Notes: generated from the sequence alone by a model not told the origin. DNA of 64,000 nt from Pseudomonas frederiksbergensis (GCF_035751725.1 NZ_CP142104.1:3472001-3536000); one strand, 5' to 3'. Shown: positions 35,095-44,757, counted from the first letter of the stretch. Translations and numbers: made by a program.

Positions 35095-36564
35095 TCACAC
35101 GTTTTCCAAGCCATCCCAGCAGAGGTATTTAACCTCTAGGAACTCGTCGATTCCCAGGTGAGATCCCTCTCGCCCAAGACCGCTCTGCTTCACGCCACCG
35201 AAAGGTGCGACCTCATTTGAAATCAAGCCACAGTTGATGCCCACCATGCCCGACTCGATGCGCGCGGCGTTGCGCCAGATACGCGCCGCGTCACGGCTGA
35301 ACAGATACGCGGCCAGGCCAAACTCGCTGTCGTTGGCCATGGCAATGGCTTGGTCATCCGTGTCGAAACGCACCAGCGGCATGACCGGGCCGAAGATCTC
35401 TTCGCGAGCGACCCTCATTCCATGGGTCACATCAGCCAACAAGGTGGGCTCGAAGAAACACCCGCCCAGCGCATGGGGTTTGCCGCCGGACAGCAGCCGG
35501 GCCCCTTGCGCCAAAGCATCATCCACCAGCGCCTGGGATTTTCGTACCGCTGCGTCATCAATCAACGGCCCGACCTGGACACCCGGCTCCAGGCCATTGC
35601 CGACCTTCAAGCGTGCCATGCGCTCGACGATGCGCTCCGCCAATGCGTCATAAACCCCTGACTGCACCAACACCCGGTTCGCGCCGATACAGGACTGCCC
35701 ACCATTGCGAAACTTGGCCAACATCACCCCGTCAGCCGCCGCGTCCAGATCAGCATCGTCAAAGACAATGAACGGAGCGTTGCCTCCCAGTTCCATGGAG
35801 CATTTCTTGACCGTCTGCGCCGCTTGCGCCAGCAGCAGCCGACCCACTTCGGTGGAGCCCGTGAATGTGAGCTTGCGCACCAACGGGTTGGCCGTGAGTT
35901 CACCGGCAATGTCGCGCGTGTCATTACCCGTGATCACACTGAACACACCGGCCGGCACACCCGCCCGCTGAGCGAGTTCGGCGAGCGCCAGGGCGGTCAG
36001 GGGCGTCTGGCTGGCCGGCTTCACGACCATGGTGCAACCGGCCGCGAGGGCCGGAGCGGCCTTGCGTGTAATCATCGCAGCGGGGAAATTCCAGGGCGTG
36101 ATCGCCGCGCAGACGCCGATGGGTTCGCGCAGGACCACGATGCGCTGAGTGTCCTTTACGCCCGGAATCAGATCACCGCGCACCCGTGTGGCTTCCTCGC
36201 CAAACCAGCGCACAAAAGACGCCGCGTAATCGACTTCACCCCGCGCCTCCTCCAGTGGCTTGCCCTCCTCCAGGGTAATCAGCGTGGCAATGTCCTCGCG
36301 ATGCTCAACCATCAGCTCGTACCAACGACGCAACACCTCGCCACGGCGTTTGGCCGTCAGGCGCCGCCATGGGCCATAGGCCTCGTGCGCCGCGTCGATG
36401 GCGTGCCGGACTTCAGCTTCGCGACAGCGCGGCAACTCGGCCAGCACCGTCTGATCCACCGGGTTGCGCAACGTGTAGCGACCGTGCGGCGTCTCGGTCA
36501 GCCATTCTCCAGCGATATAGGCACCGTCACGCCACAGCGTAGGATCCTTGAGTAAATGCTTCAC
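35095..36564 (-). CDS. NAD-dependent succinate-semialdehyde dehydrogenase-type enzyme
   Basis: 489 residues starting with GTG at 36564 (GGGAGGG upstream). A full aldehyde dehydrogenase fold of the GabD type: ITPWNFPAAMITRKAAPALA, LTFTGSTEVGR, general base in MELGGNAPF, nucleophile in GGQSCIGANR and EVAPFGGVKQSGLGREG. It is related to, but clearly distinct from, the SSADH-like gene at 17879. The next gene upstream on this strand is a DapA-like aldolase 16 bases away, so it may oxidise the aldehyde that the aldolase releases. Confidence 0.92.
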   Translation of the reverse strand: MKHLLKDPTLWRDGAYIAGEWLTETPHGRYTLRNPVDQTVLAELPRCREAEVRHAIDAAHEAYGPWRRLTAKRRGEVLRRWYELMVEHREDIATLITLEEGKPLEEARGEVDYAASFVRWFGEEATRVRGDLIPGVKDTQRIVVLREPIGVCAAITPWNFPAAMITRKAAPALAAGCTMVVKPASQTPLTALALAELAQRAGVPAGVFSVITGNDTRDIAGELTANPLVRKLTFTGSTEVGRLLLAQAAQTVKKCSMELGGNAPFIVFDDADLDAAADGVMLAKFRNGGQSCIGANRVLVQSGVYDALAERIVERMARLKVGNGLEPGVQVGPLIDDAAVRKSQALVDDALAQGARLLSGGKPHALGGCFFEPTLLADVTHGMRVAREEIFGPVMPLVRFDTDDQAIAMANDSEFGLAAYLFSRDAARIWRNAARIESGMVGINCGLISNEVAPFGGVKQSGLGREGSHLGIDEFLEVKYLCWDGLENV

Positions 36565-36580
36565 TGTGCAACCCTCCCGA

Positions 36581-37597
36581 TCAGCACGGATGACGCCCGA
36601 TCATGAAGGCGCTGTCAGGGTCCGAAGTCACTGGCAGCCCCGACGCGACCAACCCTTGACGCAGCGACTTCATGAAGCGATCCGGCACACGCATCGCCGG
36701 GGCACGCAGTGGGCCGCCGTTGAAGCCGGCGAGCCAGTCCTGGTATTTCCACATCGTGCGATTGAGCACCCCGGTGCCGCCGGCGTAGCTCTGCGCGGCG
36801 GCGCCGTTGGCGCTGCGTGCCGGGTTGACCTTCCAGTACAGTTCCATCGCCTCTTCAAAGCGCCCCGTGCGTGCCAGCTCGAACGCTTTCGGGTAGTAGT
36901 CGCTCATCCAGGCGGTGTTGCTGGTGCCGGAAAACTGCAACTTCATCAGGCTCATCAAGGGGATTGCGTCGCCTTCGATCGGGCAACTGATCACCACCTG
37001 ATCGCGGAAGTGGTGATACATCTCACAAATGCCCGCTGGCAACGGAAATCCTTGCTCGGACTTGATGGCCGCGATATTCGGGCAATCGGCCAACAGCCGA
37101 CGGACCAACTCCAGCGACATACCCGCCGGATGCACGCGTTCGAAGCCCCAGAGCGGAATCGGGAAGAGCATGACGGCCAGGTCCGTGGCATCGCAGAACG
37201 ACTTGGTGTAGTCGTAGATTTCCTGCTCGTTGGTCGGCCAGAACTGCGGTGGATAGGAGAGCAGGACGATATCTGCGCCGGCATTCTCGGCAAGCTTCAC
37301 CGCCTCGATATTCTCGGCAAGCGTGCCAAAAGCCGCGTGGAAGAACAGGATCAGGTCTTTCCCCGACTCACGCGCCCAGGCGGTGAATTGAGCGTTTTCC
37401 TGGGCAGAGATCGCCAGTTCGCTGCACAGCAACGTGCTGCTGTAACCCAGTCCAACCGTATGCTCGATGTCGTGGCGTATGCCACGCTCATTGAGACGCT
37501 TCAGATCAGCACTGAAACTTGGGATGGTGACCGCCGAGCAGCCCACCAGGTTTTCCCGCGCCCAGGCACGGGCATCTGCTTTCTTGTATGTGGCCAT
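36581..37597 (-). CDS. Dihydrodipicolinate synthase (DapA) family protein
   Basis: 338 residues, a class I aldolase/lyase of the DapA/N-acetylneuraminate lyase family. The Schiff-base lysine is Lys179 in NIAAIKSEQG. The usual YNxP tyrosine motif is replaced by FPIP (about 145-148), so the proton relay differs from true DapA and another reaction is likely. AAGGA lies upstream of the ATG. It is in an operon with an aldehyde dehydrogenase and an ornithine-cyclodeaminase-like reductase; aldol cleavage or hydratase-aldolase action on a ring-fission product is a possibility. Confidence 0.88.
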   Translation of the reverse strand: MATYKKADARAWARENLVGCSAVTIPSFSADLKRLNERGIRHDIEHTVGLGYSSTLLCSELAISAQENAQFTAWARESGKDLILFFHAAFGTLAENIEAVKLAENAGADIVLLSYPPQFWPTNEQEIYDYTKSFCDATDLAVMLFPIPLWGFERVHPAGMSLELVRRLLADCPNIAAIKSEQGFPLPAGICEMYHHFRDQVVISCPIEGDAIPLMSLMKLQFSGTSNTAWMSDYYPKAFELARTGRFEEAMELYWKVNPARSANGAAAQSYAGGTGVLNRTMWKYQDWLAGFNGGPLRAPAMRVPDRFMKSLRQGLVASGLPVTSDPDSAFMIGRHPC

Positions 37598-37623
37598 GGT
37601 GATTTCCTTTGAAGAGTGAGGGG

Positions 37624-38634
37624 TTATTTCGAGACAGGGACAATGCTGGCGGGCAACTCGATGCCGAGGCCTTGTTGCCGGGCGCGCTCGTACAGCGCTT
37701 GGGCGATGACTACGTCCTGCAGCGCCGAGCCAACAGACTTGTAGAGAACGATGTCGCTTTCTTTCTGGCGCGGATTGACACGACCCGCGACCAAATCCGA
37801 CAGCGCGACCAGTTTGTCGGCGACATAAACACCGGCGCTGATCGCAGCAATGGCGTCGCCGGTATCGTGAAGTACCTCTTGCGGCATATCCGCGACGATG
37901 CAGACGGCTCGCTCCATCGTGACCGGGTCAACCTCCCGTTGCTCAGGCAAGGTGGAACCCAACGACACAACCGTGGCTCCCGGGCAAAGCCAGGCGCCTT
38001 GCAGTACCGGAGATTCGTCACGACTGCGGGCGGCACAAATCACCACGTCGCAATCCTGCACAGCTTCTTGCGCGCTGTTCACCGCTTGGATATCCAGCCC
38101 TGGCCTGAAGCTCTCGGCAAAACGCTCGCGGCTGGCGGGCGTTGGGCTGAATACCCGGACATGCGCCACATCGCGCACGGACTTGAGGCAATCCAGTGCA
38201 CCACGGGCCTCAAACCCCGAGCCAATCACCCCCACCCGCAGCGCACGCTTGGGCGCCAGTAAATCGACTGCCAGCGCAGCGGTTGCCGCGGTGCGCAAAC
38301 CCGTCACCCGGTTGCCGTCGATCAGGGCACTGAGCGCCATGGTTTGCTGGTTGAACAATGCGATCAGGTAGCTGGCGCAGCGCGCCCGCATGGAAGCCGC
38401 GATCAACTTGCAGCCCATATGGCCGCCAGTTGGAGGTACAGCGGTCAAACTGCGCAGCCAGATACCGTCGCCCCGGGCCATGGAGCGAGGCGGCACCATG
38501 GCATCCGATGCAGGGTGCGCGTACGCCTCGGCGAGCGCGGCAACGGCGGTGCTCCAGTCGGCGAGCGAGGCCACATCGGCGTCGCTGAGAAAAAGCGTCG
38601 GGGCAATGACTTGGGACTTTTGGGCGTGATGCAT
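37624..38634 (-). CDS. Ornithine cyclodeaminase/mu-crystallin family protein
   Basis: 336 residues from the ATG at 38634 (GAGG 8 bases upstream; the longer frame to 38721 is unsupported). An NAD(P)-binding protein of the OCD/mu-crystallin family, whose members include ketimine reductases, alanine dehydrogenase and lysine cyclodeaminase. GCKLIAASM, GLRTAATAALAVDLL and VGVIGSGFEARGALD are seen. The catalytic Asp motif GGDCPGKTE of true OCD is replaced by SLGSTLPEQREVD, so it is probably a reductase or dehydrogenase rather than an ornithine cyclodeaminase. Confidence 0.88.
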   Translation of the reverse strand: MHHAQKSQVIAPTLFLSDADVASLADWSTAVAALAEAYAHPASDAMVPPRSMARGDGIWLRSLTAVPPTGGHMGCKLIAASMRARCASYLIALFNQQTMALSALIDGNRVTGLRTAATAALAVDLLAPKRALRVGVIGSGFEARGALDCLKSVRDVAHVRVFSPTPASRERFAESFRPGLDIQAVNSAQEAVQDCDVVICAARSRDESPVLQGAWLCPGATVVSLGSTLPEQREVDPVTMERAVCIVADMPQEVLHDTGDAIAAISAGVYVADKLVALSDLVAGRVNPRQKESDIVLYKSVGSALQDVVIAQALYERARQQGLGIELPASIVPVSK

Positions 38635-38733
38635 AGCGCTAACCTCGCAATCGGGGATCAGTCGTTGATTGACTGACACCCTACGAGGCGCGCCCCCCGT
38701 CGAATACTGCTGGGGATGCAAAGCAGCTATCGC

Positions 38734-39684
38734 TTAAATCGATGGCATGGACAGATTGCAGATCAGCCGTCGCACTTCACGGGAAGCACGGGTCAAAGGG
38801 CGACGGGGCGACTCGACCAGCACGACAAAGCGCTCCAACACGGGCTCGATAATGCGCGATGAAATCAGTCGTTGATCCAGCGAGCCGGGCAGCACAGAGG
38901 CAATCGCATAGCCTCCGCCTGCCGCGACGACTTCGTACTGGAGCTGGACCGAGTCGGCTTCCACGGCCACGCACAGCTCCACGCCTTGCTCGGCAGCCAA
39001 ATGATCGAGCCTGGCCCTCAGCAGATGCGGCCGCCCAGGCACGACCAATGGCAGCCCCGATAGATTTTCCAGCGCAATGTCTCGATTTTCGAACAGAGGA
39101 TCGGCGGCGGGTCCTACCAGATGCAGCGGTAGCCTGGCCAACAGATGGGCTTGGCCGATGCTTGCCTCGCTCTCGCGCAGCACCAGCGCCATATCCAGAC
39201 GACCATCGTGCAACTGCTCTTCGAGTTGAGCGCTCGCGCCCTCGATCAGGTGCAATCTCACCCCGGGCATCTGCGCGCGCACTGCAGAAAAGAGCGTCCC
39301 CGCAAACCGGCGCACCGCGGAAGGCAACATGCCCACGACTACCTCCCCCACCGGCTTTCCACGCAGGTTGCGAATGTCATCGGCAAGGCTTTCAGCGTTC
39401 GCCAGAAGATCCGATATACAGGGCAGCAACTGCTCGCCAAATTCGGTCAGCACCACCCCGCGCCCGGTGCGATGGAACAGGCGCTCGCCACATTGCGATT
39501 CGAGCAGGGCAATATTGCGACTCACCATGGACTGCGGCATGTCCAGCAGCACGGCTGCTTTGCTGAGACTGCCAGCCGCCACGACACGGACGAACAAGGT
39601 CCAGCGAGGATCGATGATGGTGAGCGCCGTGGCAGGCGGCTGCGTGGCCGTGTCCGGCACCGGGTAGCTCTGGTTATCCGTCAT
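38734..39684 (-). CDS. LysR family transcriptional regulator
   Basis: 316 residues from the ATG at 39684, which overlaps the stop of the GntR gene by four bases. The HTH (about 25-85) contains LFVRVVAAGSLSKAAVLLDM and MVSRNIALLE, and the effector domain follows. It closes the long oxygenase operon and lies 99 bases before the OCD/DapA/dehydrogenase unit. It may link the two units, for example by activating the second in response to an intermediate made by the first. Confidence 0.9.
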   Translation of the reverse strand: MTDNQSYPVPDTATQPPATALTIIDPRWTLFVRVVAAGSLSKAAVLLDMPQSMVSRNIALLESQCGERLFHRTGRGVVLTEFGEQLLPCISDLLANAESLADDIRNLRGKPVGEVVVGMLPSAVRRFAGTLFSAVRAQMPGVRLHLIEGASAQLEEQLHDGRLDMALVLRESEASIGQAHLLARLPLHLVGPAADPLFENRDIALENLSGLPLVVPGRPHLLRARLDHLAAEQGVELCVAVEADSVQLQYEVVAAGGGYAIASVLPGSLDQRLISSRIIEPVLERFVVLVESPRRPLTRASREVRRLICNLSMPSI

Positions 39685-40412
39685 GTCATCAACTCTAGGC
39701 GGGCCTGGTCCAGGTACTCGCGACTGTCCTGAAGGTGCAGGCGCATCGCGGCACGCGCACACTCAGCGTCCTGATTGAATATCGCCTGGTAAATCTGTTC
39801 GTGCTCGCTTTGCATGCGCTGTTCGTAGTGCTGCGGCTCATCGTGAAACAGACGCGCGGAATCCAGTCGGCTGCGGGGGATGATGACCTCCCCCAGGTTG
39901 AGCAGCGTGTCGGGGATGTAGTGATTGCCGGTCGCCTGGGCAATGCCCAAATGGAACTGGAAATCCAGTGCGGCCCGATCATTGACGCTGACTGCAGGCA
40001 GGCCGAGCTGATCGAGCAGCACCCGCAACCCCGCCAACTGATCCGGGCTACATCGCTGGGCGGCGAGCCCGGCGGCTTCCACCTCAAGACCGATCCGAAA
40101 CTCCATGATCGCCAGCGAGTCAGTGATGATGCCGAGGGTAGCCGGGTCGATGAAGGCCCCCAGCGACAGGGTGCTACCGCGCACAAACGTGCCGATGCCG
40201 TGGCGTGTCTCAACCATACCAGCGGCCTGTAGACGCGACATGGCCTCGCGCACCACGGTCCTGCTGACCCCATGCGCCAGCATGAGGGCCGACTCGGTGG
40301 GCAACTGTTCACCGCCACGCAGCCGTCCCTCGATAATGTGCTCCGACAGTAGCGCCTCAAGCCCCTGGGACAGGCTGCCACGCTTTTTCCCGCCGGCCGC
40401 CGACACGCTCAT
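39681..40412 (-). CDS. GntR family regulator, FadR/FCD subfamily
   Basis: 243 residues from the ATG at 40412, which overlaps the cyclase stop (ATGA); the longer frame to 40508 lies inside the cyclase gene. The winged HTH (about 15-80) has LPTESALMLAHGVSRTVVRE and RHGIGTFV, and the FCD domain (about 100-235) has FRIGLEVEAAGLAA. It is translationally coupled to both the cyclase and the LysR gene, so two regulators are made from one messenger. Its targets are probably the oxygenase operon and/or the downstream unit. Confidence 0.9.
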   Translation of the reverse strand: MSVSAAGGKKRGSLSQGLEALLSEHIIEGRLRGGEQLPTESALMLAHGVSRTVVREAMSRLQAAGMVETRHGIGTFVRGSTLSLGAFIDPATLGIITDSLAIMEFRIGLEVEAAGLAAQRCSPDQLAGLRVLLDQLGLPAVSVNDRAALDFQFHLGIAQATGNHYIPDTLLNLGEVIIPRSRLDSARLFHDEPQHYEQRMQSEHEQIYQAIFNQDAECARAAMRLHLQDSREYLDQARLELMT

Positions 40413-41194
40413 TCCTCGAAAATCGCGACGGCGCGGACGAAGCCGGCCGAAGCGTGCCTGATCTTGTAGGGAAAGCAGGACACCTGGAAACCATGGGCCG
40501 GCAAGCATTCCAGGTTGGCCAGTTTCTCCATCTGGCCGTAGCCGATGTCGCGTCCGGCCTTGTGCCCTTCCCAGATGATCGAGGCATCGCCCGTGGCGGC
40601 GAAGCGTTCGCGTGTGTACTTGAACGGCGCATCCCAGCTCCAGGCATCGGTGCCGACCACGCGCACGCCGCGCTCCAACAAGTACAACGTGGCCTCACGG
40701 CCGATGCCGACCCCGGCGTCCAGGTACCCTGGCTGGCCGAACAGCGCGCCGGCACGGGTGTTGACCAGGACAATGTCCAGCGGCCGTAGAACATGGCCAA
40801 TACGTTCCAGCTCGGCTTGCACTTGGGCGGCGTTGACCACATGGCCATCCGGTAAATGACGAAAGTCCAGCTTCACGCCCGGTTGCAAGCACCAATCCAG
40901 CGGCAGCTCATCGATGCCGAAAGCCGGCTTGCCGCCGTCCGTGGTCGAGGCGTAGTGCCAAGGGGCGTCCATGTGCGTACCGCTGTGCGTGGTGATCTGC
41001 AGGCGCTCAGCCGCCCAGGACTCATCGCCAGGCAGTTGCGCCTTGGACAGGCCAGGAAACATCGCGGCCATTTCCGGCCAGCCTTGCTGATGGTCCATGT
41101 AGTCGATTTTCGGCAGCAATGGCGGCGGATCGGTGTAGGGATTGTTGTCCAGGGTGACGGACAGGTCCACGAGGCGGCGTTTAGTTGATTGCAT
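40409..41194 (-). CDS. Cyclase family (metal-dependent hydrolase)
   Basis: 261 residues of the cyclase/kynurenine formamidase-like family. The zinc-site motif TTHSGTHMDAPWHY (about 67-80) and FRHLPDGHVV are clear. Members hydrolyse formamides, lactones or cyclic products. Start and stop overlap the neighbours (14 bases with the epimerase, 4 with GntR), so it is well inside the operon. In this context it probably opens a lactone or cuts an amide made after oxidation. Confidence 0.9.
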   Translation of the reverse strand: MQSTKRRLVDLSVTLDNNPYTDPPPLLPKIDYMDHQQGWPEMAAMFPGLSKAQLPGDESWAAERLQITTHSGTHMDAPWHYASTTDGGKPAFGIDELPLDWCLQPGVKLDFRHLPDGHVVNAAQVQAELERIGHVLRPLDIVLVNTRAGALFGQPGYLDAGVGIGREATLYLLERGVRVVGTDAWSWDAPFKYTRERFAATGDASIIWEGHKAGRDIGYGQMEKLANLECLPAHGFQVSCFPYKIRHASAGFVRAVAIFEE

Positions 41195-42188
41195 TTTCGC
41201 TCACTCCAAGCCCCACCCGCCCACGCACACGGCGCGCCGGGGCAGCAGCTTTCAAACTGTTTCGTATCAAGGCGGCAGCCGAGCCGTCATGGCGAAAGCC
41301 AAGGGCACGGGCCTGAGGGGTTTTCATTGCTGGGAAGCTGCCGAACAACGCTTGCAGTCCAGCGTCCGGTGCGAAGCTGATCAGCCCGCGGCGTTCCTGC
41401 CCGTAGGCGGCGGCCAGGGCATCGATGACCTGAGCAATGGACAGGTGCAACAGCGGTAATTGCCAGACACGTGACTCGCCAAGCTCAACGGCGGGCAGTT
41501 CGGCGGCCCGCAGCAGGTTATCCACGCAACACCGCACGGACATCCACCACGCCTGCGCCTGCGGCGACACCGGGCAGCAATACGGCTCGCCTTCGGCAAA
41601 GGCATGCAGCAGATCGCTCATGAACGCCGAACGCAGCCCATTGGGTTCACTTGGACGGGCGACGATGCCGGGCAGGCGCACGGCACGGCCGTCCACCTCG
41701 CCCCGTCGGGCAAGGTCGTTGAGTGCCATTTCCACCATCGTCTTGTGCGTACCGTAGCTCAACTGCGGGCGCGGCACGGCACGTTCATCCATGCGGGCCG
41801 GCAGATCGCCGCCGTATACCGCCACGCTGCTGGCGTACACCAGCACCGGCCGACCAGGCTGTTCGCGCAGTTGGTCGAGCAATTCCAGGCTTGCCAGCAG
41901 GTTGACCTGATAACCCAGGGAATAATGCTGCTCGGCCGCGCCACCCGGGATGCTGACCAAGTGAAAGACCACATCGATGCCATCTGCCAGCGCTCGGCGC
42001 AATAAAGCGGCGTCGGTCACACTGCCGCAATGCCGGCGCATGCGCTTATCCTCAGCAAACCCCACCAACTCTTTATCCAACAGGATCAACGCGCTGATCG
42101 ACCGGCCTTGTAACTCATTGGTTTCGAGCAATCGTTTCACCAGCGCCCGGCCAACAAAACCATTGGCCCCGGTAATCATCACGCGCAT
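41181..42188 (-). CDS. NAD-dependent epimerase/dehydratase family (extended SDR)
   Basis: 335 residues from the ATG at 42188 (GGAGG 6 bases upstream). The Rossmann motif TGANGFVGRAL is at the N-terminus and the catalytic pattern YGTHK around residue 150. Extended SDRs act on nucleotide sugars, but similar proteins occur in aromatic and lignin-compound pathways (D-erythronate/denD-like or ketoreductase types). It overlaps the FAH and cyclase genes. The reaction is not predicted. Confidence 0.88.
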   Translation of the reverse strand: MRVMITGANGFVGRALVKRLLETNELQGRSISALILLDKELVGFAEDKRMRRHCGSVTDAALLRRALADGIDVVFHLVSIPGGAAEQHYSLGYQVNLLASLELLDQLREQPGRPVLVYASSVAVYGGDLPARMDERAVPRPQLSYGTHKTMVEMALNDLARRGEVDGRAVRLPGIVARPSEPNGLRSAFMSDLLHAFAEGEPYCCPVSPQAQAWWMSVRCCVDNLLRAAELPAVELGESRVWQLPLLHLSIAQVIDALAAAYGQERRGLISFAPDAGLQALFGSFPAMKTPQARALGFRHDGSAAALIRNSLKAAAPARRVRGRVGLGVSENAIN

Positions 42189-43171
42189 GAGAGGCCTCCG
42201 CGCACGATGCACTGGTCTATCGCCCCGAACACCGACTGCCCTTGCAGATCGAAGACCTCCATGCGCACGCGGTCGCCAAAGCGCATGAAGGACGTCCGTG
42301 GCGCACCGTGCTCGATCATCTCAACGGCACGACGTTCGGCGATGCAGGCAGCGCCCACAGTGGGCTCAGCATTGGAAACCGTGCCGGAACCGATCACGCA
42401 GCCGGCCCTGAGGCGCCGGGTCAGTGCTGCATGGGCGATCAACTGATGAAAGCCGAAATGCATGGCACCGCCCTGGGCATGACCAAACCACTGGCCGTTC
42501 CATTCAACCTTCAACGGCAAGTGCACACGCCCGTCGCGCCAGGCCTCACCCAACTCGTCGGGGGTGATTGCCACCGGGGCAAAACTTGACGAGGATTTGG
42601 CCTGGATAAACCCGAAGCCCGTCTTCATCTCTCGGGGGGCAAGTGCGCGCAAGCTGACGTCGTTGACTTGCACGATGAGCCGGATATGGCCGGCGGCCTC
42701 TTGCGCCGAGCAACCCATGGGAACCTCATCGACCACCACGGCGAATTCACCTTCGAAGTCGATGCCATGGGTTTCACTGGGCAGCACGATATCGTCGTGA
42801 GCCCCCAGAAAGTCATCGCCACAGCCCTGATACATCAGCGGCGTGTGTTCAACACCTTCGATCGGATCCAGCCCAAAAGCCTTCTGCATCCGCTCGCCAT
42901 GACTGAGAAAAGACGAGGCGTCCAGCCACTGCCAGGCACGTGGCAAGGGTGCGGCGGCTTGTTGCGGATCAAAGGCAAAGGCCCCGGCCAGCGAGCCTTC
43001 GTTCAGGGCGTCATAGCGAGCGCGCAAAGCGGCTTCAACGCTCGGCCAATGCTCGATGGCCTCCTGCAGTGTCCCGGCGATGTCACTGGCCTCCACCGCC
43101 CAGGCCAGGTCGCGCGACACCACCAGTAGGCGACCGTCACGGCTGTGATCTTTCAGGGTGCTGAGCTTCAT
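42179..43171 (-). CDS. Fumarylacetoacetate hydrolase family protein
   Basis: 330 residues. The FAH-fold C-terminal domain (about 120-325) has GIDFEGEFAVVVDE metal-binding acids, the lysine region GFIQAKSSSS and GCVIGSGTVSN. Such enzymes cleave acylpyruvates, decarboxylate or isomerise ring-fission products in aromatic catabolism. The start overlaps the cupin stop (ATGA). It is a strong sign that this operon handles a product of ring opening. Confidence 0.92.
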   Translation of the reverse strand: MKLSTLKDHSRDGRLLVVSRDLAWAVEASDIAGTLQEAIEHWPSVEAALRARYDALNEGSLAGAFAFDPQQAAAPLPRAWQWLDASSFLSHGERMQKAFGLDPIEGVEHTPLMYQGCGDDFLGAHDDIVLPSETHGIDFEGEFAVVVDEVPMGCSAQEAAGHIRLIVQVNDVSLRALAPREMKTGFGFIQAKSSSSFAPVAITPDELGEAWRDGRVHLPLKVEWNGQWFGHAQGGAMHFGFHQLIAHAALTRRLRAGCVIGSGTVSNAEPTVGAACIAERRAVEMIEHGAPRTSFMRFGDRVRMEVFDLQGQSVFGAIDQCIVRGGLSCA

Positions 43172-43794
43172 GCCAGTTCTCCTTGCAGCTCGGGGGCGAA
43201 GCGACCATCGAGCAGCACAAACAGCATGCGCGCCATCTGCTCGGTGCGATTGCTCCAGGCGTGGTTGGTGCCGCGCTGCACGACGATGTCACCGCGCTTG
43301 AGATGCACTTCCTCGCCATCGAGCACCAGCCACACCTCGCCCTCCGTGACAACGCCGTAATCAAGCGTTTCGGTGCGGTGCATCAGCTTGTGTTTGGAAT
43401 CTGCCTGTCCCGTACCGGCATGGGCCTGGCCAATTTCGGCGAATGCCGCCGCAGCATCCTCGGCGCTGACCTGGTTCTGCACGCTGTCGGGCGGAATATC
43501 CACCACCCGGATCACACTGCCCAATGGTGCGGGGCTCAGTTGAAGCGGCTTGTTGGTGGGGTCGTTGCCGTTATCCAGCATGGCCGGGCTCGCGCCGCTG
43601 TTCCAAATCTCATGGAAGACCGTGCCGGGCACGGCCTTGAGCGGAAAGCTGTTGGGCGTTGGTCCGCTGAGCGCGACCACCGCCAAGCCTTGGGCATCGT
43701 GCCCGGTGACCACGCGTTTGAAACCAGGAAGCTGTTGCATGTTCGAGTCCTCAATCAGTTGGCGAAACGCGCCAGCGGGTAACGATGAATCCAT
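43168..43794 (-). CDS. Cupin domain-containing protein
   Basis: 208 residues with a C-terminal cupin barrel (about 125-205): HRTETLDYGVVTEGEVWLVL and LKRGDIVVQRGTNHAWSNRT give a metal-site pattern with several His and Glu. The N-terminal part (PNSFPLKAVPGTVFHEIW) is shared by cupins found in aromatic gene clusters. It is too short for a gentisate dioxygenase (about 345) and may be an isomerase, a small dioxygenase or a sensor. AAGG precedes the ATG. Confidence 0.88.
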   Translation of the reverse strand: MDSSLPAGAFRQLIEDSNMQQLPGFKRVVTGHDAQGLAVVALSGPTPNSFPLKAVPGTVFHEIWNSGASPAMLDNGNDPTNKPLQLSPAPLGSVIRVVDIPPDSVQNQVSAEDAAAAFAEIGQAHAGTGQADSKHKLMHRTETLDYGVVTEGEVWLVLDGEEVHLKRGDIVVQRGTNHAWSNRTEQMARMLFVLLDGRFAPELQGELA

Positions 43795-43803
43795 GTAAAA
43801 ACC

Positions 43804-44757
43804 TTAAAGATCCAGCACCAGCCGCGCGCTCTTCGCACGGGAGCAGCAAGGCGTGAACTGGTCGTTGCGGGCCCGCTCGGCATCGGTCAGGAACATGTCA
43901 CGATGGTCCGGCTCGCCCTCCAGTACGCGCGTGAGGCAGGTGCCACAGATGCCCTGTTCGCAAGACAACGGGATGTCGATGCCGGCCTCCAGCAACACCT
44001 GGGCAACGCTGAGCGTGGCCGGCACTTGGAAACACTGTCCGGTGCTAGCCAGTTGCACCTCGAAACCGCCCGCCTCGCTGACCGGCGCAGCGGCGGCGGT
44101 AAAGTACTCGCGGTGCAGTTGCGCCTCGGCCCAGCCCTGCGCGCGCGCCGTGCCGAGCACATGCTCCATGAAGCCGTTGGGGCCACAGACGTACAGGTGA
44201 CGATCACTGGCCTGCACGGACAGAACCCGAGCACTGTCGAGGCGCTGGGCATCCTCGCCGTCGTCCACATGAACGTGCACGCAATTGGCAAACGCCGAAT
44301 GGCGGATGTACTCGATAAAGGCCATGCGCCCGGCCGAGCGACCGCAATAGTGCAGCTCGAAAGGCGCGCCGATCCGCGCAAGGCGTTCGGCCATGCAGAG
44401 GATCGGCGTGATGCCGATGCCGCCCGCGAACAGCACGCTGTACCCTGCCCCATGTTCCAGAGGGAACAGGTTGCATGGCTCGCTGATGCGCAGGCGACTA
44501 CCTTCATGCACCTGCTCGTGCATGGCCTGCGAACCGCCGCGAGACGCCGGGTCGAGTAACACGCCCAACAGGTAGCGGTGGCGTTCTTCGGGGTGATTGC
44601 ACAGCGAGTACTGGCGCACCAGGCCATTGGGCAGATACACGTCGATATGCGAGCCGGCGCTGAAGGCAGGCAGCATGGAATCGTCGACCGGGGCCAGTTC
44701 GAAACTGTAGATGCCTTCGGCTTCGCGACGCTTGCGGGTGACGACGACTTCAATCAT
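43804..44757 (-). CDS. VanB-like ferredoxin reductase (PDR/VanB family)
   Basis: 317 residues from the ATG at 44757, sharing one base with the stop of the Rieske oxygenase. FMN/NAD domains (about 1-220: [21 protein letters not shown]) and a C-terminal plant-type 2Fe-2S ferredoxin domain with Cys in [14 protein letters not shown] and a last Cys pair in TPCCS. It carries electrons from NAD(P)H to a Rieske oxygenase. One reductase next to two oxygenase genes suggests it serves both. Confidence 0.93.
   Translation of the reverse strand: MIEVVVTRKRREAEGIYSFELAPVDDSMLPAFSAGSHIDVYLPNGLVRQYSLCNHPEERHRYLLGVLLDPASRGGSQAMHEQVHEGSRLRISEPCNLFPLEHGAGYSVLFAGGIGITPILCMAERLARIGAPFELHYCGRSAGRMAFIEYIRHSAFANCVHVHVDDGEDAQRLDSARVLSVQASDRHLYVCGPNGFMEHVLGTARAQGWAEAQLHREYFTAAAAPVSEAGGFEVQLASTGQCFQVPATLSVAQVLLEAGIDIPLSCEQGICGTCLTRVLEGEPDHRDMFLTDAERARNDQFTPCCSRAKSARLVLDL

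Noticed and set aside
37624..38634. Second true ornithine cyclodeaminase
   Set aside because: The catalytic aspartate motif present in the 2913-3965 protein is missing.
43168..43794. Gentisate 1,2-dioxygenase
   Set aside because: At 208 residues with one cupin barrel it is too short and lacks the two-barrel layout.
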